Position numbers and translations under genes: made by a program | From: Nomia melanderi | Taxonomy: Eukaryota > Arthropoda > Insecta > Hymenoptera > Halictidae | Assembly (NCBI RefSeq): GCF_051020985.1 | Contig: NC_134999.1 | Span: 37,915,160-37,979,159 of the forward strand | DNA length: 64,000 nucleotides | Reading direction: 5' to 3' | Shown: piece after piece, positions 1-13,907 of the stretch | Position numbering within the stretch: position 1 is the first letter of the stretch | Layout: each line of letters starts with the position of its first letter | The notes under the pieces: model-generated | The model's input: only the letters and a program-made list of their open reading frames with translations | Told to the model about the DNA's origin: nothing | Database searches by the model: none

Positions 1-2022
1 TAACAGCTAGAAAATATCACGGAGACGTTGAAACAAGCCGCCATTTCGAAGCCACCAAAACCGCTGGAACTTTCTGGGTCACTTGAAACACTTCCACCCC
101 CGCGTTTCCCACGAAGTCACCTAAGTTTCGAAGGGCGAGGGGCGGCGACGCGGCGCGGCGTGTCGCGGGTACGCGTGCACCGCGCGGCTGCGGCCTAATC
201 TATTCCAGCCAGGGTGGTTGAAAGAATTGAATGCGACGGAACGACCGAGCGAGAGCTGAACGGAGGAAAATGAAAGATGGTGGCTGGCCTGATCAAAGCG
301 GCCGTTCTCCACGGCCTAGTTGCTAGAGCCGTTCTGATACAGCCCAGGTATCCAGTGACCGCGGCTCTTCATTTAGCGGTGCTGCATCTTTCATACGGGG
401 GCGCCTAGGTTCCTAGGTAGCCGGGCTGGTTTGCAGCCTCGTCGGCGGGTGCCTCTCATTTGCAGCTGCATTCAGCCACCACGGCTCCCTTTTCTCACCG
501 ACGCGACGCGACGCGGCCCGCACACCCTCGCGCCGGGTCAGAAGTGCTAATGAGACAGACACGGCGGATGATGGGGCGGAAAGTGGAATCGAGCCTCTTT
601 GGAGAACCGCGCGCGTCTTCTTAATTTTTTCCTTCCCCCGTCTTCGTTCCTTCGCTTCTGCCTTCTTTCCTCCGCTCGTCCCTTTTTTTTCCCTCTTCTT
701 TAGCGCGTCCTCGATGAAAAACGAACGACGCGCCGTAACAGGAGGGGCGAGAAACTGGGCCGCGAGATATCGTTCCCTCAAGGTCGATCCCGTGTGGGTA
801 TTAATAACGTTTCAACCCCGGGGGAGCTACGGGTATCGGTGAGTGTCGTTAAAGCGACGGCGTTCCCGTTTGGGACAACAGGTACGGAACTTTTTAATTG
901 CTCGGGTGCAATGCGGCTCGGGGGATTGAATTGAAGCGGGGGCTTTAAGGAACGGCTCGTTTCAACTGCGCGGCAAGCCTGTGCACGCCACTCGCTGCGG
1001 TTGTTGAAACGGGAATAAAGTTTATAGTCGTTCCCCGGGAGAACTTAACGGCGGGATGTTAATCATAACGAGCCTGTTCCTATTCTGACTCGCTTGCACG
1101 GGGATTAGCACGAAAATTGAATGAAACGCGAGTGGTTTTTTCGATTGACGAATCGCCGAAAGGTTCGCGGTATTAACTTCTTTTTCCTAATGGGAAAATC
1201 TTGATGAAGATCCTACGTTCAACGGGAAGAGTTATTTTATTCGTATTTTCCGAGGCGTCTCGCTGTGGGTTATAACAGGAGATCATTCGATGGGATAGGA
1301 AGTTGTAAACTGTTACTAGATTGTTTAGCGAGCATCGACGAGGCGCGATATTAACAGCAAAACAGCCTCGAACAACTATATTCAATTACACTATAGTTTT
1401 CATTAGATCCGCGCCTGCTAAAATTCCCAAACTAACAATCGCCTCATCGGATAATCCGTACAGTAATCTCATCAAGTATTCATACTCGATACCTAATAAC
1501 CGAAGGAAGAGTAGAATACGAGATCCGACCGTCGACTCGGTCCTACCAGCCAACAGATTCTCATCCCCCTCGAACTTTCAATTACCCAACGGCGACGGAG
1601 AACTTCCCGTTTCGCGCAATTACATCGCGACAAGTTTTTCGAAACAAGCGCCGCGCGAACGATTCGAGCTCGCTCCTCGAGAATTGGGAACCTAGCTGGG
1701 GAAGAGCAAAAACGTCTGGCTGCAACCGTTTTGCAAACTTGTCTCCGGCGGGCCGGTGACGCAAGAAAACGTAGCTGGACACCGGCGAGCTGATTTATTC
1801 ATTTACTTTCTATTCGGTATGGAAATCAGTTGACAACGCGCTCATTACCCGGTCGCGGCGCCCGCGAACGAGTTCTTTTTTCGTCCCGCAGATATTCGTT
1901 TCAGCGCAAACATCGGGAGGGGATTAACTGACATTTACGAAGTATCCGGTCGCCGAAAAAATTTGCATTCCGCTCGCACGCCTGGAAACGTCACCGGTTC
2001 GCCCGTACGGCGTGACAGCTTA
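1..2022. other. Non-coding stretch, no gene seen
   Basis: Nothing gene-like can be supported here. A pyrimidine-rich tract lies around 617-700. A 124-codon open frame at 1321-1695 (+) has no ATG and no flanking splice signals, so it is not called. Confidence 0.5.
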
Positions 2023-2037
2023 TTTTTTTTTTTTTTT
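2023..2037 (+). repeat. Poly-T tract (15 T)
   Basis: An uninterrupted run of 15 T. It could be a simple slippage tract or the tail of an old retroposed sequence on the minus strand, but no such element is recognisable beside it. Confidence 0.85.
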
Positions 2038-4322
2038 CTCTCGCGGCTAAGACCGGTGACTCGATGGAACGTCGCGCCGCGTCTTTGACGCGTGTCCCGG
2101 TATCGATCGCGATTGTGTTTATCAGCGCGGCGTCCCTTCCTTTATCGTCGCGAGCTTTTACAGTCTGTAGCGCGTACGATCATGCAAATGAGGGTCCACG
2201 TTAAAATACAACTATACAACTATCGACTGTTTTTAATCGCGCGAGCTTAATCCAGACTTTCCGGCTCCCGTGCGACGCGCACGGCTAATTATCGATCGTT
2301 TTTCAATGCCACAACGCTCGTATCGCTATCTTTTCGCAAAGTAAACGATTAAGTATCGCTCGGCCCACGTTATCCGTTCGCGGCGAACGAATTTATAGGG
2401 AAAACTCTTGTCGATCGTTTTCGCCGGGGATTTTTAACGTTTCACTCCATTAGACATGAAAATGGAAGAAATGGAACTTCGAAATTAAATTACCAAGTTC
2501 TACATGTCAGACTTTTGTTGTAATAAATAACGTGTCCAATAAATCGAGCGCGCGCTGTCTTTCGCTAACGCGCTCGCCACCGATAACGCCTCTCCGCGTC
2601 ACGCGAACTATCCGAATGTAATTCAGAGTTTCATTTCTTGAGTGTAACAGTTTCATTTGAGACATTCGATTCGGTTTTCTCCTTCTGGCCCCGTACACTT
2701 ACGGAACACCCGTAGTTCAAGGATTCATATGACAGATCTACGATCCATATAAGGCAGCCTTTATGTCCCGGCCATTGAAAAGCCAGTCCCCGAGCGAAAC
2801 GGTTTTTATTTTCCATCGAGACCGTTCTGTTTTCTTCTTAACGGCGCGCGCGTAATGAAAAGCCGCGCGTTATAGGGAACGCGAGAGCTTTTTCGACCAT
2901 AATAAGGGGGACTCGCGTCGCCCGGCTAGATATGCTGCCGCGTAAAACTCTTTTTAGTAACGGCACGCGTGCCGCGTCGCGGGCATTCGGTGTTTACGAG
3001 GCGAAAATATTAGCGAAAGTCCGGATCGCGCCGTTTAAAAGCCGCCGTCTATCGGCGTTGTCGGCCGGCCGCTCTTCTGCTCTAGTTTTACGACGAATTT
3101 ACACTTTCACTTTAATCGAATATCCGTCAGGGATACCCGAGATGACGGGATATCCTGGCGTGTATCTGGGTCATCGGAGGATCCTGCAGCAGCACGGATT
3201 GAAACACCGTCGCGCGAAACTTGATCAATTTCACAGTTCACGCTCCGGTCTCTGGACTCATCCGCCGGCGGAGATTCATCCGTATCCCTGATGGAATGTT
3301 CGTGCTACTGTCAGCTGATCTCGTTTCTAGAACGAATAACACCCTTAGAAATGATGGATTTTATACCTCGTTGCAGCGGCTTCTTATCCGTGGCTGCGCT
3401 TCATCGTTCCCGAGAAAAACTTTGGACCGTCGTTCTGATTGATAGCGCTTTGAAAATTGAACCGAGCTTTCTAGAATCGTGCTTCAATATTGTTCCCCTT
3501 TCACGGCTAATCTCCGTCGAGTTCGAATATCGAGTCGTTCGACGGTGTTAGAGTTTGTTTGATGATTTTATTACGTTTCATTCGATATATTTGATGTTGA
3601 GCGATCGATAGGGGTAAGATCATTAAGGGAACGGTCGACAGTTCTAAGACGGATCAGAGTATACTAATTGGCGGGAGCGTTTACTCCGTATGCAAAGCCG
3701 AAACGATAAAATTCTCGAAATCCACGCCGAAACTTGCCGCGTGCGGTGTCCTTCGCAAGAGGAGGGGGAAAAGGAGAGGATTTAATGTTCACCTGTCCGT
3801 CTAGAAAAATATGGTCGAGGATATGCTCAATTAATATTACGTGGCAGCGGACGCGAGGCCCGAAATTACACTCTATCGTGCGACGTGGCGTAGAATCAAC
3901 GATAATTGAGTCGAAAACAGGTGTGGAGAAATAAAGCGGGATCGGCCGCGGCAGCGTTATCGAAAGCCCGTTTCATAAATATGCAAAATTTCATTTGCAT
4001 TCATTGCTCTCGCGTATAAGCCGTGTAAAGCTGCATGCCCGATCCGCCCCGAGATTCTGGGATCACCGGAACAATCGATTACCCGGTTACATTTCCAGCC
4101 GTTCCAATTTTCCGGGCGTCGTTACGCGTGTGCATCTACCCCCGACCACCATGAGCCGCGCACCGATGGGACGCGATTTTCACTTTCCGCGGGGTTCGAT
4201 CGATCCGTCGCTTGATGCCTGATTTCCTTAATTCAAGTGGACGTAATCAAACAACCTGGAATTAAACCGATTCGTTAAAGGGACCTCCCCGAAACTGCTC
4301 CCAACAATCGATCGTTCGCGTT
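2038..4322. other. Non-coding stretch, no gene seen
   Basis: Several short overlapping open frames occur on both strands, none with a convincing start, splice site or composition. I see nothing else in it. Confidence 0.5.
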
Positions 4323-4487
4323 TCATTCGTCTCCGACCCGTCCTCCCTCGATCAAACAAATTCCCAAACTTCCGACAAAGTCATACAAATCACCGTTCCC
4401 TTCTCTAATAAACAAACTCAATAATTTCGTTTCAAATTCAAATAATTCGATCATTTTCCCTGAAACCTCCACTTCCTCCATTATCAT
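4323..4487 (-). CDS. Weak candidate small ORF, acidic peptide
   Basis: A minus-strand frame runs 54 codons from an ATG at 4487 to TGA at 4323; the same frame is open upstream to 4637 without an ATG. The predicted peptide is acidic, beginning MIMEEVEVSGKM and ending GGRVGDE, which contrasts with the arginine-rich translations of most chance frames here. No splice site, promoter or homology supports it, and the purine-rich strand could produce Glu/Asp codons by composition alone. Function unknown; chance is the more likely explanation. Confidence 0.15.
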   Translation of the reverse strand: MIMEEVEVSGKMIELFEFETKLLSLFIREGNGDLYDFVGSLGICLIEGGRVGDE

Positions 4488-4637
4488 CGCATCACGTTCG
4501 TCAAACTCGAAAGGCTCGGCGGTCCCAAAAACCCATTCCCATCGCCGACAGCATCTCTCATCCGCGACGGATCGATCATCTCGCGAAGAAACCCTCGACG
4601 TTGCGTCACTCGCTGAAAGATTCAGGACCAGGGTCAC

Positions 4638-7470
4638 GTAAATAGCCGACGGTGTCGGTCCGGGCCGGGCTACATCGATCTAACTGCATCGTTCGATGCA
4701 ACGGCGGGCCGCGTAGCCTCCCCGGTGTTTACGGTGTGTGCAAGGCACGCGGGGGCGGGGTTAGGGGGCGCGGTATAATATATTTCCCCCCGAAAAAGGG
4801 AAAAAAACGGTCGATCGACTGGCAGCGTGGCGACTGTCGATCAATGAAGGGTGGAGACCCGTATATGTAGGTAGCCGCGGCGCGTCCGCGGAGTTCTTCA
4901 GGGTAGTGGGTCTCCCCGATGGTTGCACGAGTCTCCAGACCCGGTTCCATCGAATATAGGTCAGTGTACAAGCCGGCAGGAGCAAAAGAGCAGCCTCCTC
5001 GGACTTTTAGCCGTGAGCGCGGACCGATCGTCCAGGAGAACCGCCGCGGATACTGCTAACGGCCAAAACGGGTTTGCACACGGCTTCCCTTCCTCCTTTT
5101 TTCTCGTGTTTCCTTTTTGCTGCGAAAGGATTCCTTCGTCTCCTATCCTCCGTCCTCGTCTCCCTCTACCTCATCTCTCGGCCTCTATCCTCATCTCCCT
5201 CTCAATCTCTCTAAAGTCCGGCCGATTCACTGTCGAAATTATTGTTAATGGACCGCTCCGCGGTCTGTATCGAGACTGTACTCGCTGAACCGGTCGTTCT
5301 TTTTAAGGCCCAGGAATCTGTATAATGCATCCCCCGTGCCTTAATGCTTCGTGGCTGTAATTAAATGCTCCTTTGTCTCGTACGTGATACCTTTTTGCTC
5401 GGTTTTCGGGCTCCGGGCGCTCGGTTACCGGTGACTTTTGATGATTTTATGAGTTTCAGATGCACAGGGTGCTTTCGGCGGCTGGCACTGGCTAGAATTC
5501 TGAAAATTCAGGACAATTTTCATTTAAAGTACCGTGCGCCGTTAGACTGTGAATCGTCGTTTAAACGTTGCAGAGTAGAATTTCACTGGTTCGCGATAGA
5601 TTCTCGGTTTATTACGGTACCAGTGTCGATCCTCGTCGCTAACGCTTTTTGCCAGGAGTGTGCGCGAAGTTTGTCGCGATCCTCGTAACAGGTTTTACAC
5701 GCGCGGGATCGTGAACCGTTGCCGATTCGGCCGGTGTAATTGTGACGTTACCCGAGCGAATCGCGGATTATTTATAAGAATGCGTCAATTACCTTGCAAC
5801 TCGACTATTCCCGACGCTGAGTTCGTGGTACGGAATAGGACTAAAATGTTTTATCGGCGTGCAGGCGTCAGAGCTTTATTTTTAGAGTTATGACGAATTA
5901 AAGAGGAGGTGCGAAGCGATGCGGCCGCAAACATGGCGTTGCGCGCATTCTTTTTCGATCGTCATAACACGAAATGTAAAGCTTGGACCATCCGTACCCG
6001 TTCCCCGTTTTCCCTTCGTTCGACGATTTTCTGACATTTTCTTCTTTCGTGTTTCACTGGATACCTCCGCGGAACTATAGGCGTCATCGACGGCAATTGT
6101 AGACGTTGATTCCGATCTCTCATTGAAATCTTCCCCGGCGCTATTCGACGCACGTGCATCGGCCGCGTTCTATCGAATGCACGGCCATTCAAGCGTGGAC
6201 AGAGGACTACTCGAGAAGCCAATTAATCGTGGCATTCGCGGCCATTGTTTTTGAAATCCCACGCGCGGCCGGCAACTTCCAGATAATTCGTCAGCGATAT
6301 CGGGGCGCGCGTAAATACGCGTCGATTTAATTGCGGCGCCCGTAGCCCCGAGATCGGTCTTCCAGCAACGAGAGAAAAAAGATCGCGAAAAGTAATGTAA
6401 ACGGGTATAAAGCAAGAAAAGAATATATGTTGCGCAAAGTTATCCACCAATAATCCCAACCGGAACACATACGATGATTTATGAACCGGCGCGGGGAGCA
6501 AACGGAAGTTCAGTGAATCGTGACGGTGAATTTATCGTACGGGTTCTATCTTTAAACGCGCGCGAGCAGGGAAGAAATCCTTCTGACGCTTTCAAATTGT
6601 CAAGTTGCGCGCGCTTAGATACCGCGTCCAATTAACGGCGAGATGAGGATGAAGATCGAGGCCTGATAGCGGGCCGGGGATCCCATTCAGCGTAACATAA
6701 TCAATTGATTCGAATATTTATTGAATTGCCGAGCTACCTTTCTTGTTGCTCGAAAATACAATCTTCGCTTTTTCATTCCGCGTATCAGTTCTTTTAATAA
6801 ATCACGCGGAACTTTTACTGCGCCGGGAAACGATTGGCGAAACGCTTGCAATTGATGGCGCATCCGTGTTTCTGTTGATACAGGGTGTTCGTTGTAAAAT
6901 ATTCAAAGCGTTTCTTGTGTATCGCATGAAGGTAGTAATGGAATTCTCCTGAAAAACCGGTAGTTCGTAGAAACTCATCTGTACTCGCTAAAATATTACA
7001 TGTATCAGCATTTTTTATGCCAACCGTTATTCGTAGCATATTTTGAATCTTTATTCCCGCTCAGTTTTTCTCCGCGCTTCGCGATTTACGACGGAACTTT
7101 TTTCACTCTGCACAAAGCGAAAGGTTTTCAGTGAGTTTCTCTGTTTGTTACTCAATCACGCGAACACCGGTTGACAGATCGATTCACGATTCTGCATGTA
7201 GACAGTCAATGGGTCGGGCTGACATATAGGTCATCAAACATCCAGAATTTCAGCCACGTTCCCGAGGGAAACCCGGAAAACCGTTCAAGTGTGAAACAGA
7301 GTGACACAGTTTAAAATAAAATTCACTGTTAGCGTGCAGCGGGGGACTGAATATTACCACTAAATATTCCCAGCTGATAGAATCATCCTGTGACGCGAGC
7401 ACGAATCCAAAGAGACAGGGGAATAAAATTGTTATTCCCGGTCTCCGGATACATTTATAGCTTATAAAGA
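4638..7470. other. Non-coding stretch with a possible transposon end
   Basis: No gene can be supported. At about 6882-6894 the sequence TACAGGGTGTTCG resembles the TA plus CAGGGTGTTC ends seen on many arthropod TA-inserting DNA transposons. No matching opposite end was found nearby, so this is at most a fragment. Confidence 0.4.
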
Positions 7471-7478
7471 TCTTGAAA

Positions 7479-7658
7479 ATGAATGTGACGGGAACTTTCT
7501 CAGTATTTTATTCTCTCATTACTCTCGGCTTACTAGAGCCGCCATACCTTATCTCTCGAAAGAAGTTCCATCAACAGGAAGTGCTCTATTTGCAAAAATA
7601 TCGAAAATTTTCTCCTCGTTTCCACGTTTCAAATAGAAGATTACCAGACCTCTACTAG
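7479..7658 (+). CDS. Candidate small ORF with hydrophobic N-terminus
   Basis: A 59-codon frame starts at an ATG in good insect context (AAAATGA) and ends at TAG. The peptide begins MNVTGTFSVFYSLITLGLLE. This is a short hydrophobic segment followed by a basic, tyrosine-rich remainder with no cysteines. It could be a weak signal sequence or anchor. No splice sites, homology or neighbouring exon supports it. The codons are AT-richer than most of the window, as is the surrounding DNA. It may equally be chance. I do not recognise the family. Confidence 0.2.
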   Translation: MNVTGTFSVFYSLITLGLLEPPYLISRKKFHQQEVLYLQKYRKFSPRFHVSNRRLPDLY

Positions 7659-7667
7659 AAAAATACA

Positions 7668-7736
7668 ACTAGATCTCTAAAAAACAGAAAGACACTAAAT
7701 ACTAGACTTTCAAAACAAAAACAGGAGACACTAAAT
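7668..7736 (+). repeat. Degenerate tandem duplication, about 33 bp
   Basis: Two imperfect copies start at 7668 (ACTAGATCTC) and 7701 (ACTAGACTTT). Each ends in GACACTAAAT, with A-rich sequence between. The spacing of starts is 33 bp. It is local slippage or duplication with no obvious function. Confidence 0.55.
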
Positions 7737-8380
7737 CTCCAGAACACAGAGAGTGAACTAGACGTATGTTCCACTTTCAGTGCCGCGATTCCGCGAAACG
7801 TTTCTTCCCGATTTTACGGCAAGAAAATGCAACTGGGATCGTCGCGCGTTAGATGCGCAGATGTATCCGCGGTTCTACCCGCAGCTCCGACATCGAAATT
7901 GCATTTGCCACGGTGCCGCAGGTATTATTCCGCGTTCAGCCGGATGGCATTCCTGGCAGACCGGAAACTCCAATTTCTCGTGTCGCGCCACCTGCCCCCC
8001 GATAATTATTCCAAGAGCGCGGCGGCGTTATCGAGTACCTCTGCCCTGCCCTGCCCTCAGCCCGATCCGACCGGAGCCCGTGCCGGGCCGGTGCCGCGTT
8101 AACTTCTATTACGCTCGAACTACGATCGAGGGGCCGCGGAACTACCCTAGAAATTCCTGGCTCGCGTGTTTCACGCGACTCTTGTCCGCAAACAATGCTC
8201 GATCTTCGTGGGTCTTTCCAATTAAGGCGGCAGGAGGCAGAGAGCGATCAGGTGCGAAGGAAGAGACTGCTGCACCGGCCCTACCTAGTTCCTCCCTTTT
8301 TCCTTCTTTTTCCTTCTCGCCATCGCCGAAGGGTGACCACGGACTGGGAAAGGGAAGTGACGGGGGATAAGCGAGAAATC

Positions 8381-8445
8381 TCTCCTCCTCCTCCTTCTTC
8401 CTCTTCTTTTTCTTCTTCTTCTTCCTCCTCCTCTTCTTCTTCTTC
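8381..8445 (+). repeat. Polypyrimidine (TCC/TTC)n microsatellite
   Basis: About 65 bp made of TCC and TTC triplets with few interruptions. It produces Ser-rich and Lys/Arg-rich translations in several frames, which should not be read as coding. Mirror-like polypurine/polypyrimidine tracts of this type can adopt H-DNA. Confidence 0.85.
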
Positions 8446-8449
8446 AATC

Positions 8450-11400
8450 ATCATCCTCGCTTTCAGCGTTCGCTACCTTCAGGTACGAGCTGGCGACACT
8501 CGACGGAACGAGCGTTCCGGGAAGAATTATAATTCCGCAATTTCGGAGGCACGCGGCTAAACCGTCTCGACCCGGCCGCGTTTTATTTCTCGGCCGTCCT
8601 CACCCCCTTCTCGCGACTAATTCTGCAGGTGTACCGGGCATAAGTAGCTGTCGGGCCATTTTCACTCCGCCTTTTTCTGCGGCCGTCTGTCTGCTCCGTC
8701 CGGGGTTCAGCTTGTTACAAGCTGCGTCTCGGGTCAGTGAAATGGATCAGGTGTCCTGGATCCTTCGCATTTTTGCGGAGTGTTTTGATGCGCGATCGGC
8801 TTGGCTCGCTTGGTGTCCGCTGTGATGGATCGCGTCTGGTTAAAACGATTTCGAAGGGAGAATCGGATCATCCAACGGAGTTCTTCTTTCGTTTGTACAG
8901 TGGATGAACTTTCATTTATCTTTGGTTACTGAATATTCCAGGATTGATCAAGTTTATAGCTGATTTCAATCAAGTATTCGGATTCTCTTTAAAAAACAGA
9001 AACTCTTAATGACAATTATAGCGATCTTTTAGGAAATGAAATTTCCGTTTGATATATTTCCGCGAGGGGACATAAATTCAGCTAGAAAACTATGGTTAGT
9101 CGGTCGCTAATTGTAGCCTCCGGGTCGTGTCTGCGTGCAGTCCTAGAAAGGCGACGAGACGAAGGACGTCGCCGGTCCCGAACGTGTTTAAGGGCCGGCG
9201 AGTGGAGGGAGGAAAGAAAGAGTGTAACTATGGCGTGCCGTAACAAAACACAGTCTAGAAGTGGACCGAGAGGCCCGCCAGCCTAGGACAACAAAGGCCC
9301 CGGGTCTTGCCTCAGGATCACGGCCCCTCCCGCTGCCTCACATACTCCTTCCTTGCCTCCTTCTTTTTATCCGTCCAGCCGGCTGTTTCTTTTCCTCGCG
9401 CATTCACGCGCCGAGCTTCTTTCTCTCCCTTTTTCGCTCTTCGTGGCGGTCGCGACGACAACGGACGAGAATTTGTCGCTGTATTCTTTATCGCGGACGA
9501 TCTCCTGCGCCCCTCGTTGCGCCTCGCCGCGGTAAAACGGCGCGTCCCGAGCTCTACCTCCGATTGTGCGCAGCGGGACAATGATTTTCACCGTTTCCCG
9601 AATTCCCTTTAACCCCCGGTCGAACTCTTCCAAGTGTTGATTCTTGGAATTTGATCCTTGGTAACTAGGTAACTCGCGAAGCTTCGCGTTTAATGCATCA
9701 GTTCCCCAGCAAATTATCAAAAATCCAAATTTCCCTTAACAATTCTCAACGATAGTCTACGATTCTAACGTCACAAGATTCACCCCGAAAGGGTGAAAGT
9801 CTGTAACACCTCGAACAGCCCCAGCATCCCACAGACGAATCAAAATAGAAGCTGATGCTATCCAGTCGCGCGATACGCGGGCCGGCGCAAGAACAAAAGC
9901 CAAGAACAACAAGAACAAGATGGTACTCGTTGACGAGGTGGAGAGCAAAAGAACGAGGATGAGCCGAGAGGAAAGGAGAACGGCAGTGGGTCCACTCGCG
10001 ACATAGAAAAGAGAAGGAGCGCTCGGATCCTTACGTAAAATATCGCGCGGCTATCCGCAGGACGGGTCGGCCGAATATTATTTCGCCTCGTAAAGATCCT
10101 GATGAGCGCCGGGGTCCGGGATTATTTAATGACGCGTGTATCTCTACCGTGGTTGCACGATGCTCGTCCGTGGCCAGGTATAAAGGTATAAAGGTAAGTA
10201 GTGACGGGACGGGTGTGGCGGGGGAGGGTACAACGGCGAGTCCGGGCCAGGTATGCGAGTGCTGCTTCCCCGCGGTACCACACCGGCGAGATTTACGCGT
10301 GTATGAGTGGGTGGAGGAATCGTAGATGCGCGGCGGCGAGAAGGCGTCCAGACTGGACGAGCCTCGAGGTCTTCCACGACTTGAAGCTCGCGGCAAATGA
10401 CAGGGGATCGGGAGGGCTAACTTGAACCGTCCCTTTCTAGCCATCCTCTAAAGTGTCCGTTCCACGAGAGTCCTCTCTTACCTTCATCTCCGCGCGCGTC
10501 CCGTCTCTGTTCCTCCAGTTCGCCGGAGTTAGAGTCCTTTCCCAGGTAAATCGAAACAGGTACCAAGCATCACGAAACGTTTTTACCAATACCAGCCTCG
10601 CTACAGGTTTCCGAGGGTATACCCCGGCTGTCGATGCCACGGAAAGAGAAAGAAATAGGATCCAGGATGGATGAGGGGGCGTTTTTCGGATCCACCCGCC
10701 GCTCTTGTCGATTTTTGGCGTGTGTTTACCGGGCTCATAGACCGGCCGGCTAGTACCTGGCCGTGCTAAAAATACACGTACACGTTCACCGGGGGTATCT
10801 TCTCCTCTACCTGACGAAAGCGAACGGCTTTCTCACGAAGCGTTGATGTCCGTGGGCTCAACCGCGTTCATTAGCTCGACATTCTTGGCCGGTTCCCCCC
10901 TTTTTCGGGCCTCGGCATGATGACAGGAATTGAATTCTATGCCCGGGCCAGCCGCAGATTTTCAAATAATTATATACTTCGGCCCGGAATAAATTACGAC
11001 CGGCCTCGTTGAACGCGGATCGTAAAATCGGTTGGACCCTGCCGGCCAGCGCGGTTCAACCGTGGTATTGTTGGACTTTATGATTCGCTAATGATACGAT
11101 TCTGTCCGGGGAATGACGAATTTATCGCCGCAAGACCGTTTGTCACTGTTTACCTTGGTGTCACGAGTCGCGCGGGAGGTTTGGACGTCGATTTCGTGTC
11201 GCGTTGCTTCACTTCGGTGACCGTGGCTGATCTGTGTTTACCTGTCGAACTGTTCGATTTTCGAAAATCTACCATTCGGATCATTTTTCTCGCTAAGGGG
11301 AGACACTTCAGGCTTCTTCTTCTTCTCTGCACCTCGGCTCCGGATTCCACGGACGCTTTATCACGGGGAATCTCGTTCCCGTTGCTCGCGGTGGAGAACA

Positions 11401-13907
11401 CAGGCACCACGGCTACCTGACGTCTGCGCGCATGAAGGATCTTTGAAGGGATCTCCGGTGAAATGGAAGAAACCCTCGGGAACTCGGGACTCACCGGTGG
11501 ACATTAGTGACACTTCATTAAGATAATTCCGACGAATCCCGGTTTTCATCTTCTCGGTCCCTTGCTTCTTGCCCGTCTCACCGACCGAGAGAGTTCGAGA
11601 ACGGAGTTCGAGCCACGTTATTAGTTACGTAAAGCGTTCCAATCATTTTTCGCTTCCGTTTTGCATCCCTGTCGCGGCGGCTGTCGGATTTTCTTGTGTA
11701 ACTGAAATCAATACTTACCGTTGGCTCCTTGCTGAGTGTTCAAGATGGCTGCCTGCGTACGGTATTTCTCTAGACAGTAGACATACGCGATGGGGTAGTT
11801 TTCAGCAGTTGCAGGAAGATCGTTGGAATCGTTCGAGTATCTTATTATCGAGTCGAAGCTTTGTATTGGTTAACAGGATGAATCGATACCGAAGGCAAAG
11901 GTGAATCTTCGACGAGTGAAATTAGTAATGAAAGATTCCCCTTAAGTAACACAAACGGCCTATTAAACGTTTCCTCCAGGTTCGACAACCGTCCAGCAAG
12001 AGGAACACCTTGTCGTGGTTAGCATAATAAAAGACCTCCCTAATTTTCGTTCGGTAGATCTAGCGTGTCTTCCCTGTCGCTTCCCTCCCCCGATACCCTA
12101 TCGGGACTATCAGCTTTCGAAGGGTACCTCAGTCAAATTTTTGACAGAATCTCCACGAGGTTCGTAGGAACTAGTTCCCGAAGGTCTTCTAGTTTCCCCG
12201 GTAATCGAGGTAGCCCGGGCTCCGAGCGAACGTCGAAGCGTACGCTGTTGGCGCACTAATGGTGCGTCTAAGGCACCCAAGGGGAACAAAATGAATTTTG
12301 AAGGCGGGAAAGAGAAAGCCGGGGAACGAGAGAGAGCTGCGAGCGAAGGGCAGAGCGGAGAGCCGGGGCCGGGCATGGCTTACGACCGCTTCTTGCTAGA
12401 AACGCATGAATAATGCAACAATTGGCCGAAGCGAGGACGATCCTTTGTTTTCGCAGGCCCTTCGTTACCAGCCGCCAAATTGCTCGCGAGCTAGCCGCCT
12501 TCGTCTGCTAGTCACCGGCCAATTTCGTGCACACGGTGTTCGCGCACCGCCCGCCATTCTTCTGGGCCTTCTTTCCTTTCGCGAACGATTAATAATTACG
12601 GCCGGGGGAAGGGGGAGACGGACGGGACCGGGCCCCGTCAAAGTGCAGCTGCGTTTCACTTCGGACAGATAGATGTCCATACATAAGCGGACGGGTAATC
12701 TGTTCCGCGAAATGAATTAGATTAGAAACCCCGCGCGAGGACTGCGGCACCCGTCTTGGTAATGCTCGTTACGAGGTGAAACCGATTATTTTATAGATTT
12801 CTGAACGCTGGAGGGGATGCTTGTGGGTAATGTCACTGGTTGTTTTCTTTATTGTATATTCCATGACACTTTGCCACTCGTAAGATTATCGTTTGAAAGA
12901 GATCAAGATTAGAAAGATAATCCGGTAAACCCTTGTCTCTATTCCGGAATATAATAATCATTGTCTCGCAGTTGATTCCTTTTATGAGACATTTCTACTA
13001 TTAAAGTTAATTCTGTAATAGCAATAATTTACACAGCCTTTCCGCGGGAAGCAAAAGACACTCTCGAGCCCAATCTCGAGAAATCCTCTTTCCAGCGAGC
13101 ACTCTGCAAAGCCATTGTCTCCAGGCAACTAGCGTGTCCGAATCCACTTACCCGTCCAGTTGCAACGGAAAGAATGCGTCTGCAGGTTTACGTCGAAAAA
13201 GCCTGTACACGCGGTTCACACGCGCGTCCAAAGCGGACCGCGTGGCCGTTCTTTCGGTCATTTGGGCCAGTTAAATTAATTAATAAGGCTGATTTGTTTC
13301 TTGCGTTCGGGGCCCGCTCGGGTTTTGCGTTTCTGGAGGCCTTTGACGGTCGGTACGATAAATATGGAGCAGCAGTCCCGTCCTTTCCTCCGCATTCCTG
13401 GTCCCGTGCCACCCTCTTCCCAGAAACCGCGACTTCGGAAGCGGCGAGCTCGCTCGCTCGCTTGCGCGCAAAAAGAGCGATGCCGTCCGGCCGTCGCGGC
13501 ATTTCGATCGCCTCTAGGATCGGGACGGGCCCCCCCCCCCCAGGCCCCGAGCGGCCTTTCATTGCGGCAATAAGAATTCCGGAGGGTCGTTAAATTTGCT
13601 GAAATCCGTACGGCGACTTTCTAGGAACTTCTAGGAATCCTGAAGTGAGATTCTTAAATTGCAAAGCAACGGGAGGTGAACCTCGCCGCAAAAAGGGTCG
13701 TCTCCCTTTCGGCGGTCGCTCGGGGGATCGTTTTAATGCCGCGCTGACTGAATTGTATTCCGATCGTACGCTTAAGGGAAACCCAGCCGCGGATTCCCCG
13801 GATTCTTTCCCGATTCGATAATTTTCAGGTTAACGGGAAGAATTCTCGAAATAAAATCCGACCGGTTGAATCTGTCGTTAGTCCCTGTTACCTTCCGGAA
13901 GGCCCGC
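8450..13907. other. Non-coding stretch, no gene seen
   Basis: No supported gene. A minus-strand frame at 9757-9948 has a signal-peptide-like start, but its initiator is TTG, not ATG. GGTATAAAGGTATAAAG near 10177-10195 is a short direct repeat containing TATA-like words followed by a donor-like GTAAGT. Nothing gene-like is connected to it. Confidence 0.5.

Noticed and set aside
9757..9948. Signal-peptide-like minus-strand frame
   Set aside because: Its first codon is TTG and no ATG precedes the hydrophobic segment.
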